Under the pieces are notes generated by a model. That model was not told the DNA's origin. It saw nothing but the letters and a program-made list of their open reading frames with translations, and ran no database searches. DNA of 64,000 nt from Candidatus Poribacteria bacterium (GTDB lineage Bacteria > Poribacteria > WGA-4E > WGA-3G): the NCBI GenBank assembly GCA_022821065.1, contig JAJEEK010000023.1, positions 1 to 64,000 on the forward strand, given 5' to 3'. This document shows, in pieces, positions 34,038-43,032 of this stretch (position 1 is the first letter of the stretch; every line of letters begins with the position of its first letter). Both the position numbers and the translations under genes were made by a program.

Positions 34038-36044
34038 CTAGCCATTTGTATAGGGCTTCATATCCCAAAGCATGATGGTGCCACCATAGCCTCCACTTGC
34101 CAAGATCGTGCCATCAGGAGAGAAGGCAAGACATTGGATATCGGTAGGATGCCCCCGAAAGGCGGCAATGTTTTCGCCACTCTCAACATCCCATAACAGC
34201 ACCGGGCACTTCTTAATACCAAAGCCGCGTAGCCACCACGCCCCGGAAGCCAGATAGCGACCACACGGTGAAAACGCTAACGCAAATGGGCTCCAACTAT
34301 CCTTTGGCTGAGGGATACTCAGGACAGTTTCACGACGCTCAATATCCCATAGAAGAACCTCCTTCTGTTTACCGAGCGCAATCAAAGTGCTACAAGGTGA
34401 AAATGCAAACGCATAATTTCTTTCTGGAAATGCTTCAATCGGTTCACCGTTTTCAACATTCCACAACCGTGATACGGGACCGTAGCGCGTGATACTCACA
34501 AACAACTTTTCGTCTGGACTTATCGTAATTGAAGAAATCCAATCTTGGTGTGCTTTGAGCGTGTGTCGTGTGCGCTGCTGCTGCACATCCCACACATACA
34601 GCGTGCCTTCGCTATCCCCGCATGCCAATAGATTGCTTGTAGGCGCGAACGCTGCGGTTGATACCTGCCACTCTTGTTCCGCAAGCGGTTTTTTTTCCTC
34701 GGGAAGTGTGAAAGTCGCGACAGGTGTCTCGTTGTTTCCGATGTCCCACACCTTTGCAGTTGTGTCATCACGACCCGTTGCGTAGATTTTTCCCTCTGGC
34801 GACACAGAGACAGTATATTCTCTTCCGGGTAAATTGAAACAGGATGGCTGCGAAGATGGTTGGGTAATATCCCATAACATCACCTTCTCGTCCTCACTCC
34901 AATATCCTCCTGCGATCGTTTTCCCATCTGTCGCAAAAACAAGCGAAAAAGGAACACCTGTATGTAAATGAGGAAACGAACGCGGTTGAGAATCCCCCAC
35001 CGTCCATTTTCTAAATTCACGAGGCGTGTAGGCAGCTAAAACGAATGGGGTGCCCTTTGGAACGTCGGTCTCATGGACGGAGCTATGCACTTCGAGGAAG
35101 TGGTTGCACTTTTCTCCGCTCGCTACGTCCCACACGATGAAGGCATCATCAGACATTTCTAAAGCGTATAGCACACCCTCTGGAGAATAGAACACCTTCT
35201 TCCGTTCTGTTCCGTAATCCTGATAAGTGTGAAGTAACTCCCAATTCGCTGTTGACCAGACTCGGACTGTACCATCTCGAACCCCTGAAACAAGAAAACG
35301 CTCACACGGCGAAAAACACAAACTATCCACAAAACGTTCTGTCTCTGTGAGGCAGGCAAGCTGTTCACCCGTCTCTACATTCCAAACAGCGATAAATTCG
35401 GTAGAATCCTGAGGAAGACGAATATAGCCGCTATTGTCCGTATGCACCCTCAAGCTTTCGTCCGGCATTGTGCATGCCAATAGACTGCCGTCTGCAGAAA
35501 AAGCGATAGGGCGTGGCGTACCGCCCCACCATCTGGATTTTTTCGGATCGTCGTGGAATTTTGAAAGCCGTTCTCCAGTCTCTGGTTGATGGACGTATAA
35601 GGTATAATCACGGGCACTGGACACGGCAAGTTGTTGGCTATCAGGTGAAAAGACGAGGCGGGAGACTATATGATAACGTTTTTCCGCTTCATCTCGCTCC
35701 ATTTCGGAAATGCAGATACCGCGTTGCACATCCCATACTTTGGTGAGACCGTCCCCATCACCGGTAGCAAGCCACTTGCCATTCGGTGAAAAGGAGACAG
35801 CAGAGATGTACCCACGCGCTGTGTCCCATAGCGCGATGGGAGCCATGGTGGACACATCGTACCACCAGACACCTGCACAGCTGCCAACGGCGAGATACTT
35901 ACCGTCTGGTGAGGAGGCAATATTTTCCGTTCCGCCTCTTCCTTGTGCCAATCGCGTAATCGCGCCTTCAGGAAGTCTCCAAGTCGTTATATCACTGTTT
36001 TCAGGCTGCATAATAGGAGGCGACCATTTTTTATTGTTTTGCAT
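34038..36044 (-). CDS. WD40 repeat protein (about 14 blades)
   Basis: A 668-residue protein starting at MQNNKKW (36044; GAGGA upstream, while an in-frame extension to 36146 has none). Almost the whole length is WD40 repeats with SPDGKYLAVG, VWDVQ, VWSTAN, LWDIE and LLWDVESG motifs, enough for two seven-bladed propellers. No signal peptide or additional catalytic domain is visible, so it is probably a cytoplasmic scaffold. It is monocistronic, facing away from the ABC exporter genes. Confidence 0.9.
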   Translation of the reverse strand: MQNNKKWSPPIMQPENSDITTWRLPEGAITRLAQGRGGTENIASSPDGKYLAVGSCAGVWWYDVSTMAPIALWDTARGYISAVSFSPNGKWLATGDGDGLTKVWDVQRGICISEMERDEAEKRYHIVSRLVFSPDSQQLAVSSARDYTLYVHQPETGERLSKFHDDPKKSRWWGGTPRPIAFSADGSLLACTMPDESLRVHTDNSGYIRLPQDSTEFIAVWNVETGEQLACLTETERFVDSLCFSPCERFLVSGVRDGTVRVWSTANWELLHTYQDYGTERKKVFYSPEGVLYALEMSDDAFIVWDVASGEKCNHFLEVHSSVHETDVPKGTPFVLAAYTPREFRKWTVGDSQPRSFPHLHTGVPFSLVFATDGKTIAGGYWSEDEKVMLWDITQPSSQPSCFNLPGREYTVSVSPEGKIYATGRDDTTAKVWDIGNNETPVATFTLPEEKKPLAEQEWQVSTAAFAPTSNLLACGDSEGTLYVWDVQQQRTRHTLKAHQDWISSITISPDEKLFVSITRYGPVSRLWNVENGEPIEAFPERNYAFAFSPCSTLIALGKQKEVLLWDIERRETVLSIPQPKDSWSPFALAFSPCGRYLASGAWWLRGFGIKKCPVLLWDVESGENIAAFRGHPTDIQCLAFSPDGTILASGGYGGTIMLWDMKPYTNG

Positions 36045-36134
36045 AGGCTTGTCCTCTTCGTAATTTCTATAATTTGGGTTTGAATAATTCTCACCTATAC
36101 GCATTCTTGGATGCACTTTTACGCGTTCTTGTGG

Positions 36135-36226
36135 GGTCGCGAGCACAGCTCGCTCCTACCAAAGAGAGATTGCGGTCGCGAGCGCAGCTCGCTCCTACGA
36201 AAAGGAGATTGCGGTCGCGAGCGCGG
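36135..36226. repeat. Tandem 39-bp palindromic repeats (2.4 copies)
   Basis: The unit GGTCGCGAGCGCAGCTCGCT, continuing CCTAC and an A-rich stretch to GGAGATTGC, occurs at 36135-36173, 36174-36212 and partly at 36213-36226. Each unit contains the hairpin GCGAGC-GCA-GCTCGC. This REP-like block separates the divergent WD40 and ABC exporter genes. Confidence 0.8.
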
Positions 36227-36344
36227 AAGAGACCCAAGCGAAAACACGCGCGCCTATAGGAAAGTGTTGTTGACCTTCGCGAAAACTTGATTAAACACAT
36301 ATCCGACATTTACGTCAAAATAAGCAATAACCACGCGCGGCAAG

Positions 36345-38162
36345 ATGCACTCGCCGGAAAGGAGTCCCACCATTCGCAGTCTACTCGGTCTCAAGAAATA
36401 TGTCATTCGGTATCGTTACGCCATTATATTCAGTTTCTTTCTTGTGCTTGTGACGAATGTGCTTCTGCTGATCAGCCCAAAGATTCTGCAGATCATTGTT
36501 GATGAGTTAGAGCTCACGTGGCGGAGCCAGTATGACGAGAATTATGTCGGAGAAATCTTTACGATATCTCGGGGACGAATTCTCTTTTTTGCGTCACTCA
36601 TCTTTGGGATTGCGTTCTTTGCGGGTATTCTGCGCTTCATCCAACGGCGTACTATCCAAAGTGTCGCTCGGCAGATGGAATTTCATCTGCGTGCCGATTT
36701 TTTTCTCCATCTCCAAAAACTCTCTGCTGCGTATTATGATAACGTCCGTACGGGCGACCTGATGACGCGGGCAACAAGTGATCTAAACGCCATCAGAATG
36801 GTGCTGAGCAGTGCCGTGATGTATACAGCAGATGCAATCGTATTTTTCGGACTTGCACTCACCATCATGCTCCGTATTAATGTAGGCTTGACGCTTGTTG
36901 CACTGCTGCCCTATCCCGTGCTGGCACTCCTGATTCGCTTTCTTGGAAAACGGTTACACGCGCGTTATGAGCGAATCCAAGAGGCGTTCTCAACGTTGAA
37001 CACCAAAGTGCAGGAGAATTTGTCCGGGGTCCGGGTGGTGAAAGCGTACACACTGGAAGCGAGTGAAATCGAACACTTCCAAGAATTGAACCGAGCGTTT
37101 GTTGAGCGTAACCACCAACAGATCCGACTGATGACCTTCTTTTTTCCGATCTTCCGCTGTTTGCCGGGGATCGGTATTGTCGTTTTGATTTGGATGGGTG
37201 GTCTCGGTGTTCTCGACGGCGAAATGTCGCTCGGCGATTTCGTCGCGTTCCAAGCTTATCTCATGATGCTCATCCGTCCGATGATTACGCTTGGCTTCAT
37301 CGTCAACACCTTTGAACGCGGGGCAGCGTCTATGGGACGCATCCAAGCGATTCTTGATGAAAAACCCGAAATCTCCGATGGTGAGCAGGTGAAATGGGGG
37401 ATCAGAGATATCGAAGGTGAGATCGAATTTAGAGATCTCAATTTTGCGTATCCCGATGGAACGCCGGTGCTTAAGGACATCAATCTCAAAATTGAACGCG
37501 GTAAGACGCTCGCGATTGTCGGTGGGACGGGGTCCGGGAAATCTACACTTGTTAATTTGATTCCACGCATCCGTCAAGCAGCCCGTGGCACTGTCTTTGT
37601 AGATGGTGTAGATATTCAGGATATACCACTAAATGTTCTCCGTTCCAATATCGGAATGGTCGAACAGGAACCGTTTCTTTTCTCTGACTATTTACGAAAT
37701 AACATCGCTTATGGTCTCGAAACACCAGACGAGGATGAGATAAGAAATTCGGCGCACGCTGCCGATCTCCTCGAACAAATTGAGGAGTTCCCCAATGGCT
37801 TGGAGACCTTCCTCGGTGAACGTGGGATGACAATCTCAGGTGGGCAACGCCAACGGACTGCGCTTGCGCGAGCGATTATCATTAAACCGAAAATCCTGAT
37901 ACTTGACGACGCATTCGCAAATGTGGATACGCAAACGGAAGACACGATTCTCAGTCGGCTTTCCGAAATTATGAAGGATCGCACAACAATCCTCATCTCG
38001 CACCGTATCTCTACTGTCAAGGATGCCGATCACATCGTTGTGCTTGATGAGGGCAGCGTTGTTGAAACCGGCACGCACGAACAACTCCTTGAACAGAACG
38101 GAATTTACGCCGGTATCTACGAAACACAACTCCTACAAGAAGAACTTGAGGAACTGCAATGA
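36345..38162 (+). CDS. ABC exporter half-transporter with degenerate catalytic Glu
   Basis: A 605-residue MsbA/BmrC-type subunit: six helices in about 20-320 and an ATPase domain in 355-600. Walker A is GGTGSGKST (393-401), the signature SGGQ (498-501), Walker B ILILDD with Asp522 where the catalytic Glu is normally found, and the H-loop SHR is present. The partner gene follows 15 bases later and has the opposite defect. This matches heterodimeric exporters such as BmrCD and TM287/288, in which one ATP site is degenerate. Substrate (lipid, drug or peptide) is unknown. The ATG has a weak ribosome-binding site. Confidence 0.93.
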   Translation: MHSPERSPTIRSLLGLKKYVIRYRYAIIFSFFLVLVTNVLLLISPKILQIIVDELELTWRSQYDENYVGEIFTISRGRILFFASLIFGIAFFAGILRFIQRRTIQSVARQMEFHLRADFFLHLQKLSAAYYDNVRTGDLMTRATSDLNAIRMVLSSAVMYTADAIVFFGLALTIMLRINVGLTLVALLPYPVLALLIRFLGKRLHARYERIQEAFSTLNTKVQENLSGVRVVKAYTLEASEIEHFQELNRAFVERNHQQIRLMTFFFPIFRCLPGIGIVVLIWMGGLGVLDGEMSLGDFVAFQAYLMMLIRPMITLGFIVNTFERGAASMGRIQAILDEKPEISDGEQVKWGIRDIEGEIEFRDLNFAYPDGTPVLKDINLKIERGKTLAIVGGTGSGKSTLVNLIPRIRQAARGTVFVDGVDIQDIPLNVLRSNIGMVEQEPFLFSDYLRNNIAYGLETPDEDEIRNSAHAADLLEQIEEFPNGLETFLGERGMTISGGQRQRTALARAIIIKPKILILDDAFANVDTQTEDTILSRLSEIMKDRTTILISHRISTVKDADHIVVLDEGSVVETGTHEQLLEQNGIYAGIYETQLLQEELEELQ

Positions 38163-38177
38163 AGGGGGAATCCACCT

Positions 38178-39989
38178 ATGTTTGGCATGGGCGGCGACCT
38201 ATACGAATATAGTGATGAGGAACAAGACTTGGGGAAAGTCTATGACCGGGTGTTGATGAAACGCCTGCTTGCGTACCTCAAACCGTACAAATTCCAACTG
38301 ATCCTCATCGGATTTCTCATGGTGGGGAATACACTCTCGCAATTGGCGGGACCATTTCTGGTTCAGCTCGCGATTGACCAATACATTACCCCCGGCATAT
38401 CAGACGGTTTAAGGACAATCGCTATTCTTTATGTGTTGGGATTGGTTAGCGTGTTCGTGTTTGGTTACTTTGAAGAGTATCGTACACAGATGATCGGGCA
38501 ACATGTGATGTACGATCTCCGTCAGACACTTTTTTCGCATTTACAACGTTTGGACGTACAATTCTTTGATAAAAACCCGGTCGGTAGATTGATGACCCGC
38601 GTGATGGGAGATGTTCAAGTCCTCAATGAACTCTTTGCCTCCGGTGTGATTACAATCTTCGCGAATCTGCTCCGTATCTGTGGGATCGTTGTAGTGATGC
38701 TTCTCTTTAATTGGAGGCTCGCACTCGTAACGTTCGCAGTAATTCCAATCATTTTCGGGGCGACGCTTGTCTATCAGATCTATTCGCGTCGGGCCTTTCG
38801 AGAACAACGTAAGCAGCTTGCGCGAATCAACGCTTTTTTGCAAGAAAACATCGTCGGTATGACGACGATGAAACTGTTCGCACAAGAACGACGGAGCCAT
38901 CTCCGATTCAACGAGCGTAACCGGCGATACCTCGCTGCGAACCTGAAGAGCATCTTCTATTTTTCGATCTTTCACCCACTGATAGAGGTAACGGCATCGC
39001 TTGCAACAGCCGTGATTATCTGGTATGGCGGCGGACAAATTGTACAAAATGCCCTGACCTTTGGGGTACTGGTGATGTTCATGGGTTACGCGCAACAGTT
39101 CTTCTGGCCCATCCGCGAACTGAGCGAAAAATATACCATCTTCCAGAACGCAATGGCATCCTCGGAACGCATCTTCCAACTGCTCGACACGCAACCGTCT
39201 ATCATTTCTACAGCGCCTAAAAAGGGGACGGAAGGTCTGAGAGGCGAGATTGAATTCAAAAACGTCTGGTTCGCCTACAACGACGATGACTATGTCCTGC
39301 GGGATGTCTCATTCAAGGTGAAACCGGGCGAGAAAGTCGCACTCGTAGGGCACACCGGTGCGGGTAAGACCTCTATTATCAATCTGCTCTGTCGATTCTA
39401 TGAAATCAATAAAGGACAAATCCTGATTGACGGTGTTGACATCCGGGAGATGAACTTAGAGGACCTGCGGGGTGCGATTAGTATTGTGCAACAGAATATC
39501 TTCCTCTTTTCTGATTCAATTGAGCGGAACATCACGTTGGGGAATCCGTTGATCTCACAGGAACAGGTGCAGCACGCTTCAAAAAATGTGCATTTGGACC
39601 GGTTTGTGCAGAAGATGCCGGCTGTCTATGGTACGGAGATTAAGGAGGGTGGTGCGGGGTTATCTGTCGGGCAGAAGCAGTTGGTCGCCTTTGCGCGTGC
39701 GTTAGCCTCTGATCCGAGTATTCTTATCCTTGACGAAGCGACTTCAAGCGTTGACACGGAAACCGAAGTCTTGATTGAGGACGCGCTGAAACGCCTGATG
39801 GAAGATCGGACATCTGTCGTCATCGCGCATCGACTTTCGACAATCCAAAATGCGGATAAGATCATCGTCATGCATCGCGGCGAAATCCGTGAAACCGGCA
39901 CACATAACGAGTTGTTACAGCAGGAGGGTATCTACTATCGGTTGTATCAGTTGCAATATAAAGGACAGGAGGGAAAAAAGAAACTGTAA
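38178..39989 (+). CDS. ABC exporter partner half-transporter with altered signature motif
   Basis: A 603-residue subunit: six membrane helices in about 35-330, Walker A GHTGAGKT (391-398) and Walker B LILDE with catalytic Glu520. The signature motif is LSVGQ (495-499) instead of LSGGQ. Combined with the Asp522 of the upstream subunit, the degenerate site would be formed by that Asp and this altered signature, leaving one normal site. An N-terminal extension of about 20 residues precedes the first helix. GGGGGAA lies before ATG. Convergent with the AlkD-like gene, with only 15 bases between the stop codons. Confidence 0.93.
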   Translation: MFGMGGDLYEYSDEEQDLGKVYDRVLMKRLLAYLKPYKFQLILIGFLMVGNTLSQLAGPFLVQLAIDQYITPGISDGLRTIAILYVLGLVSVFVFGYFEEYRTQMIGQHVMYDLRQTLFSHLQRLDVQFFDKNPVGRLMTRVMGDVQVLNELFASGVITIFANLLRICGIVVVMLLFNWRLALVTFAVIPIIFGATLVYQIYSRRAFREQRKQLARINAFLQENIVGMTTMKLFAQERRSHLRFNERNRRYLAANLKSIFYFSIFHPLIEVTASLATAVIIWYGGGQIVQNALTFGVLVMFMGYAQQFFWPIRELSEKYTIFQNAMASSERIFQLLDTQPSIISTAPKKGTEGLRGEIEFKNVWFAYNDDDYVLRDVSFKVKPGEKVALVGHTGAGKTSIINLLCRFYEINKGQILIDGVDIREMNLEDLRGAISIVQQNIFLFSDSIERNITLGNPLISQEQVQHASKNVHLDRFVQKMPAVYGTEIKEGGAGLSVGQKQLVAFARALASDPSILILDEATSSVDTETEVLIEDALKRLMEDRTSVVIAHRLSTIQNADKIIVMHRGEIRETGTHNELLQQEGIYYRLYQLQYKGQEGKKKL

Positions 39990-40004
39990 GTGTTCACCTA
40001 CTTC

Positions 40005-40751
40005 TCAATTTACTTTAAACAATTCTCTCATCTTTTTCTTTTTATCTTTTTCAAAGTATTTTATTGCATTTTCATGACTTTCACGTGAAAAATACGGGCG
40101 ATTTTCTGCAATAAACTCCACCACTATCTGTTCATTTATCTTTGACAATTCCCGCAGTATCCATCCCACCGCGGTTTTGGCAAAACGCTCTTCCCTCTTA
40201 ATAAGTTTCACATTTGATTTCAATAATAGTGATGTGTACTTATTTTCCTTTGCTAATGTGGTAAAAGCGACAACAGAGCATCTGGCTTGCCATACGTTAT
40301 TTGCGGTATGCCATTTAGATATTGCCTCGGCACACTTTCTACCATTTGCCTTTATCATCTGCCGCAGCACTCTGATACAAAACCAATCACACACACACCA
40401 ATCGTAAATATATCCATTCTCAAAAATTGACGCAAACCTTGACAACAACTCTTCGTAATCAAATTTGTCATAAAGATAAAGTTGTAAGAATAGAATGCCA
40501 GCGAGTTTATCTTCAGAATACTCCTCCTCAAAAAACGAAAGTGCTAAGCTTAACTGTTCATCAAGTGGGAGCTTGTCAATGTTTTCGCGCTTATACCAAT
40601 CTTTTAATTCAGTTCTAACTGTAGGAATTTCTACGCCACGAAATTTGGTGTCGTGCTTAATATAATTTTCAAACCATAATCTTCTTTTTCCGTCCGCAAA
40701 TTTGGCTACCCGAGATTTTAGTTTTTCTTTTAATTTATTGTTATCAATCAT
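40005..40751 (-). CDS. AlkD-like DNA alkylation repair protein
   Basis: A 248-residue all-helical HEAT-like repeat protein. The family signatures are the GVEIPTVRTELKDW region, YIYDWCVCDWF and ERFAKTAVGWILREL near 195-210. AlkD-type glycosylases remove bulky or cationic alkyl-purines by trapping the backbone in the concave face. The DW pair is partly preserved. It lies 13 bases downstream of the MjaI-like endonuclease on the same strand, so it may have travelled with the restriction-modification genes. Lys-rich and AT-rich relative to its neighbours. Confidence 0.85.
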   Translation of the reverse strand: MIDNNKLKEKLKSRVAKFADGKRRLWFENYIKHDTKFRGVEIPTVRTELKDWYKRENIDKLPLDEQLSLALSFFEEEYSEDKLAGILFLQLYLYDKFDYEELLSRFASIFENGYIYDWCVCDWFCIRVLRQMIKANGRKCAEAISKWHTANNVWQARCSVVAFTTLAKENKYTSLLLKSNVKLIKREERFAKTAVGWILRELSKINEQIVVEFIAENRPYFSRESHENAIKYFEKDKKKKMRELFKVN

Positions 40752-40764
40752 AATTCACCACTTC

Positions 40765-41346
40765 TTAATTTTCTGGTATTTCAAATACTACGCCATCCGA
40801 CTTTTTTTTGTAAAAAATAATTTTCACCTCTATCGATTCTGCTAAAGTTGGCATAGCATCATAGGTGCTGGGTTTGATAGAATACGCTTCTTCACCGACA
40901 AAGCCATCTATACCTTGAGATTCTTCATGTGGTTCTGCCAAACGGTAGTCGCAGCCTTTTATTTCTGCCAACTTTTTCAGGATTGCCTCCTGAAATCTAA
41001 GTCCCGCGAATGTTTTCACAAGAATAAGGTCCTCTACCCATGATCTGACCATAGCACGGTCAATTTTTTCGACAGCTTCGTTGAAGTTTTCTACCATTGA
41101 GATTATTCTATCCGTTGCTTCATCGATTGCATCAGGATATTGTTCTTGATACCACGTAACCCATTCTTCAAAAGTTTGTCCCGGAAATTCCTGAATCAGT
41201 TCGCTCAATTGTCCAACGTGTCTCGGTCGCGTCGCTTGAGAATTCTGATTTGCGACATTCATTAATTGGGTTGTATACTTCGGAAATGCGGAAGCAGGAG
41301 CGTTTACATATTCCTGAATTTCAGCGTTTTTGAGTTTGATTTTCAT
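40765..41346 (-). CDS. MjaI-family type II restriction endonuclease
   Basis: A 193-residue protein that resembles the MjaI restriction enzyme family. Features are QATRPRHVGQLSELI near 40, WVEDLILVKTFAGLRFQEAI near 106-125 and a likely PD-(D/E)XK-type core ending GIDGFVGEEAYSIKPSTY and EVKIIFYKK. Family knowledge: MjaI cuts CTAG. The methyltransferase gene is 24 bases upstream on the same strand, which is the expected pairing. The recognition site here is inferred from the family only. Confidence 0.75.
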   Translation of the reverse strand: MKIKLKNAEIQEYVNAPASAFPKYTTQLMNVANQNSQATRPRHVGQLSELIQEFPGQTFEEWVTWYQEQYPDAIDEATDRIISMVENFNEAVEKIDRAMVRSWVEDLILVKTFAGLRFQEAILKKLAEIKGCDYRLAEPHEESQGIDGFVGEEAYSIKPSTYDAMPTLAESIEVKIIFYKKKSDGVVFEIPEN

Positions 41347-41370
41347 AGATACCCATTTGGCAATGTGAAG

Positions 41371-42576
41371 TTACTGTGTGTCCAGCATACTGGGTTGAAA
41401 AGGTTTTGTGTGAGGCTTCATTTTTTCGTCGTCTACTGCTTCTGAAGGTTGATCGGAATTCCAAGTTTGGGGTTTCGTTGAGTACACGACATCAAAAGTA
41501 TTATCTCCGCGTGTGTGAACTGCTTTTAAGCCGTTCAATAGAATAAATTGCTCTTGACTCGTCACCACTGGACAACCGTAATACTTGTTTGTATACTTCA
41601 ACTGCCCCGAGTTTTGGATTCTATTTTCAACAAACGCATAATGTCTTAGCAATCTATCATGCAAATAACCGTTTGAAAAATCGACGATATGGTGTGTAAT
41701 CGGACAAATAACCTGTTGAAAACTCTTGTCAATCTCAACACCGATACTATTGCGTCCGGATGTCATCGCAGCTGCAGTCGTGGTGCCTGTCCCCAGAAAC
41801 GGATCAAGTATCATATCACCTTTCACAGAATACATATTGATGAGACGATATGCTAAATCATAAGGAAATGCTGCACTTCTCAATCGCGACATCGCCTTCG
41901 GGAGTTTCTGACCTGTTCCTTTGATGTCTGTCCAAACATCCGAATACCAGATATTCCGCTCTTCCCAGAACAGTCCACTTTCACGTCTATTTTCTTTTTC
42001 GTCCTCTGTTTTAAACTCTCTTTTCGATCCTTTTCTGACGATTAAAATATACTCGTGTTCCAGTGTCACATAAGCTCCTGCAGGCAGCATACCCGATCCC
42101 ATAAATTTATTAGGCGTATTCGCCTGTTTTCGCCAGAGGATATCAGGTAATGCTGAGAACCCGATTTTTAACAGGTGTGTCAAAATTCTGGCATGATTCG
42201 GATACAAACAAAAATTACCGTTTACCGTCCTTGTCGCGTCCCCTATGTTAATGCATGCAAATCTGCCATCCTTTAAAACCCTGAACACTTCATCCCATAC
42301 AATATCAAGAATCTCGTGCATCAACGCATACGCCTGTTTCCCATCGTCGCATGCTAACGCATCCTGAATCTTTGGATTCTGATGACTAAACATCTCATCC
42401 CACATCTCAATCATCGGGTAGGGTGGCGAGGTAACGACAAGGTCAACGCTTTCTGACGGAATATTTTTCAAATATCGCGCATCTTGAAAAAGGATTTTAT
42501 GGGTAGTTTTCATGTTGATCATTGAACCGAAGGTTCTGATGGTATCTCCACCTATCAGAGGATTTTTATTCTCCAT
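41371..42576 (-). CDS. N4-cytosine/N6-adenine DNA methyltransferase of the MjaI-like system
   Basis: A 401-residue beta-class methyltransferase. The catalytic TSPPYP motif comes first (about residue 49), and the AdoMet-binding motif DPFLGTGTTTAAA follows near 260. SPPY-type motifs are typical of N4-cytosine enzymes. The start is uncertain: ATG 42576 has ACGGAGA immediately upstream, while MINMKTTHKI 17 or 20 codons in better matches the family N-terminus. Its 5' end overlaps the preceding protease-like gene by 22 bases. With the endonuclease at 40765-41346 it forms a type II system. Confidence 0.88.
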   Translation of the reverse strand: MENKNPLIGGDTIRTFGSMINMKTTHKILFQDARYLKNIPSESVDLVVTSPPYPMIEMWDEMFSHQNPKIQDALACDDGKQAYALMHEILDIVWDEVFRVLKDGRFACINIGDATRTVNGNFCLYPNHARILTHLLKIGFSALPDILWRKQANTPNKFMGSGMLPAGAYVTLEHEYILIVRKGSKREFKTEDEKENRRESGLFWEERNIWYSDVWTDIKGTGQKLPKAMSRLRSAAFPYDLAYRLINMYSVKGDMILDPFLGTGTTTAAAMTSGRNSIGVEIDKSFQQVICPITHHIVDFSNGYLHDRLLRHYAFVENRIQNSGQLKYTNKYYGCPVVTSQEQFILLNGLKAVHTRGDNTFDVVYSTKPQTWNSDQPSEAVDDEKMKPHTKPFQPSMLDTQ

Positions 42577-42968
42577 TCTCCGTCGTGTGCCGGATTATAA
42601 ATCAACCCGTTTTCTATATCAACACAGAGGTCAAGTGCCTCCAAGATCATGTGTCCAACGAGGACAGGTGCATCATCAGGCAGATCTGTTACTTTGATGG
42701 AGTCACTACGTTCCAAGACGGTATATTGCACCTCTGAATAAATGGTGCGTTCCGCGATGCCGTTTGCGGTTTGCGCCCTTGTTGTTCGGAGCGGAGTGAG
42801 TCCAAGTTTTTCAACGAGTGATTTGGGTAAACAGAGTCCTGTCGCACCAGTATCAACAAGCGCGTTCTCAATAGTAAGTTTGCGTACATCTTTAGGGGCA
42901 ATAACGCCTACTTCTGCTAAATGCAGATCCTTTAGATTTTCGAGTTCAATGCGGGTTGTATGTTCCAT
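42555..42968 (-). CDS. Retropepsin-like aspartyl protease
   Basis: A 137-residue single-domain clan AA protease from ATG 42968 (GGAG upstream; a longer frame to 43046 lacks a site). The catalytic motif ALVDTGATGLCLP is at about residue 38-50, and the conserved hydrophobic glycine segment PVLVGHMILEALDL lies near 107. Such single-lobe proteases act as dimers. No signal peptide is seen, so it is probably cytoplasmic. It sits directly upstream of the methyltransferase; a functional link is not evident. Confidence 0.82.
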   Translation of the reverse strand: MEHTTRIELENLKDLHLAEVGVIAPKDVRKLTIENALVDTGATGLCLPKSLVEKLGLTPLRTTRAQTANGIAERTIYSEVQYTVLERSDSIKVTDLPDDAPVLVGHMILEALDLCVDIENGLIYNPAHDGEWRIKIL

Positions 42969-43032
42969 TTTTATTTTCTCCTTTATTTCTGAATTGTAGC
43001 ACAAATTCGGACTGAATGTCAAGCAGCTTACA

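Noticed and set aside
36074..36259. Plus-strand frame across the tandem palindromic repeats
   Set aside because: Its repetitive protein arises from the 39-bp DNA repeat and has no start signal.
36345..36388. ATT start about nine codons into the first ABC subunit, behind AAGGAG
   Set aside because: ATT starts are very rare; the ATG at 36345 is kept although its ribosome-binding site is weak.
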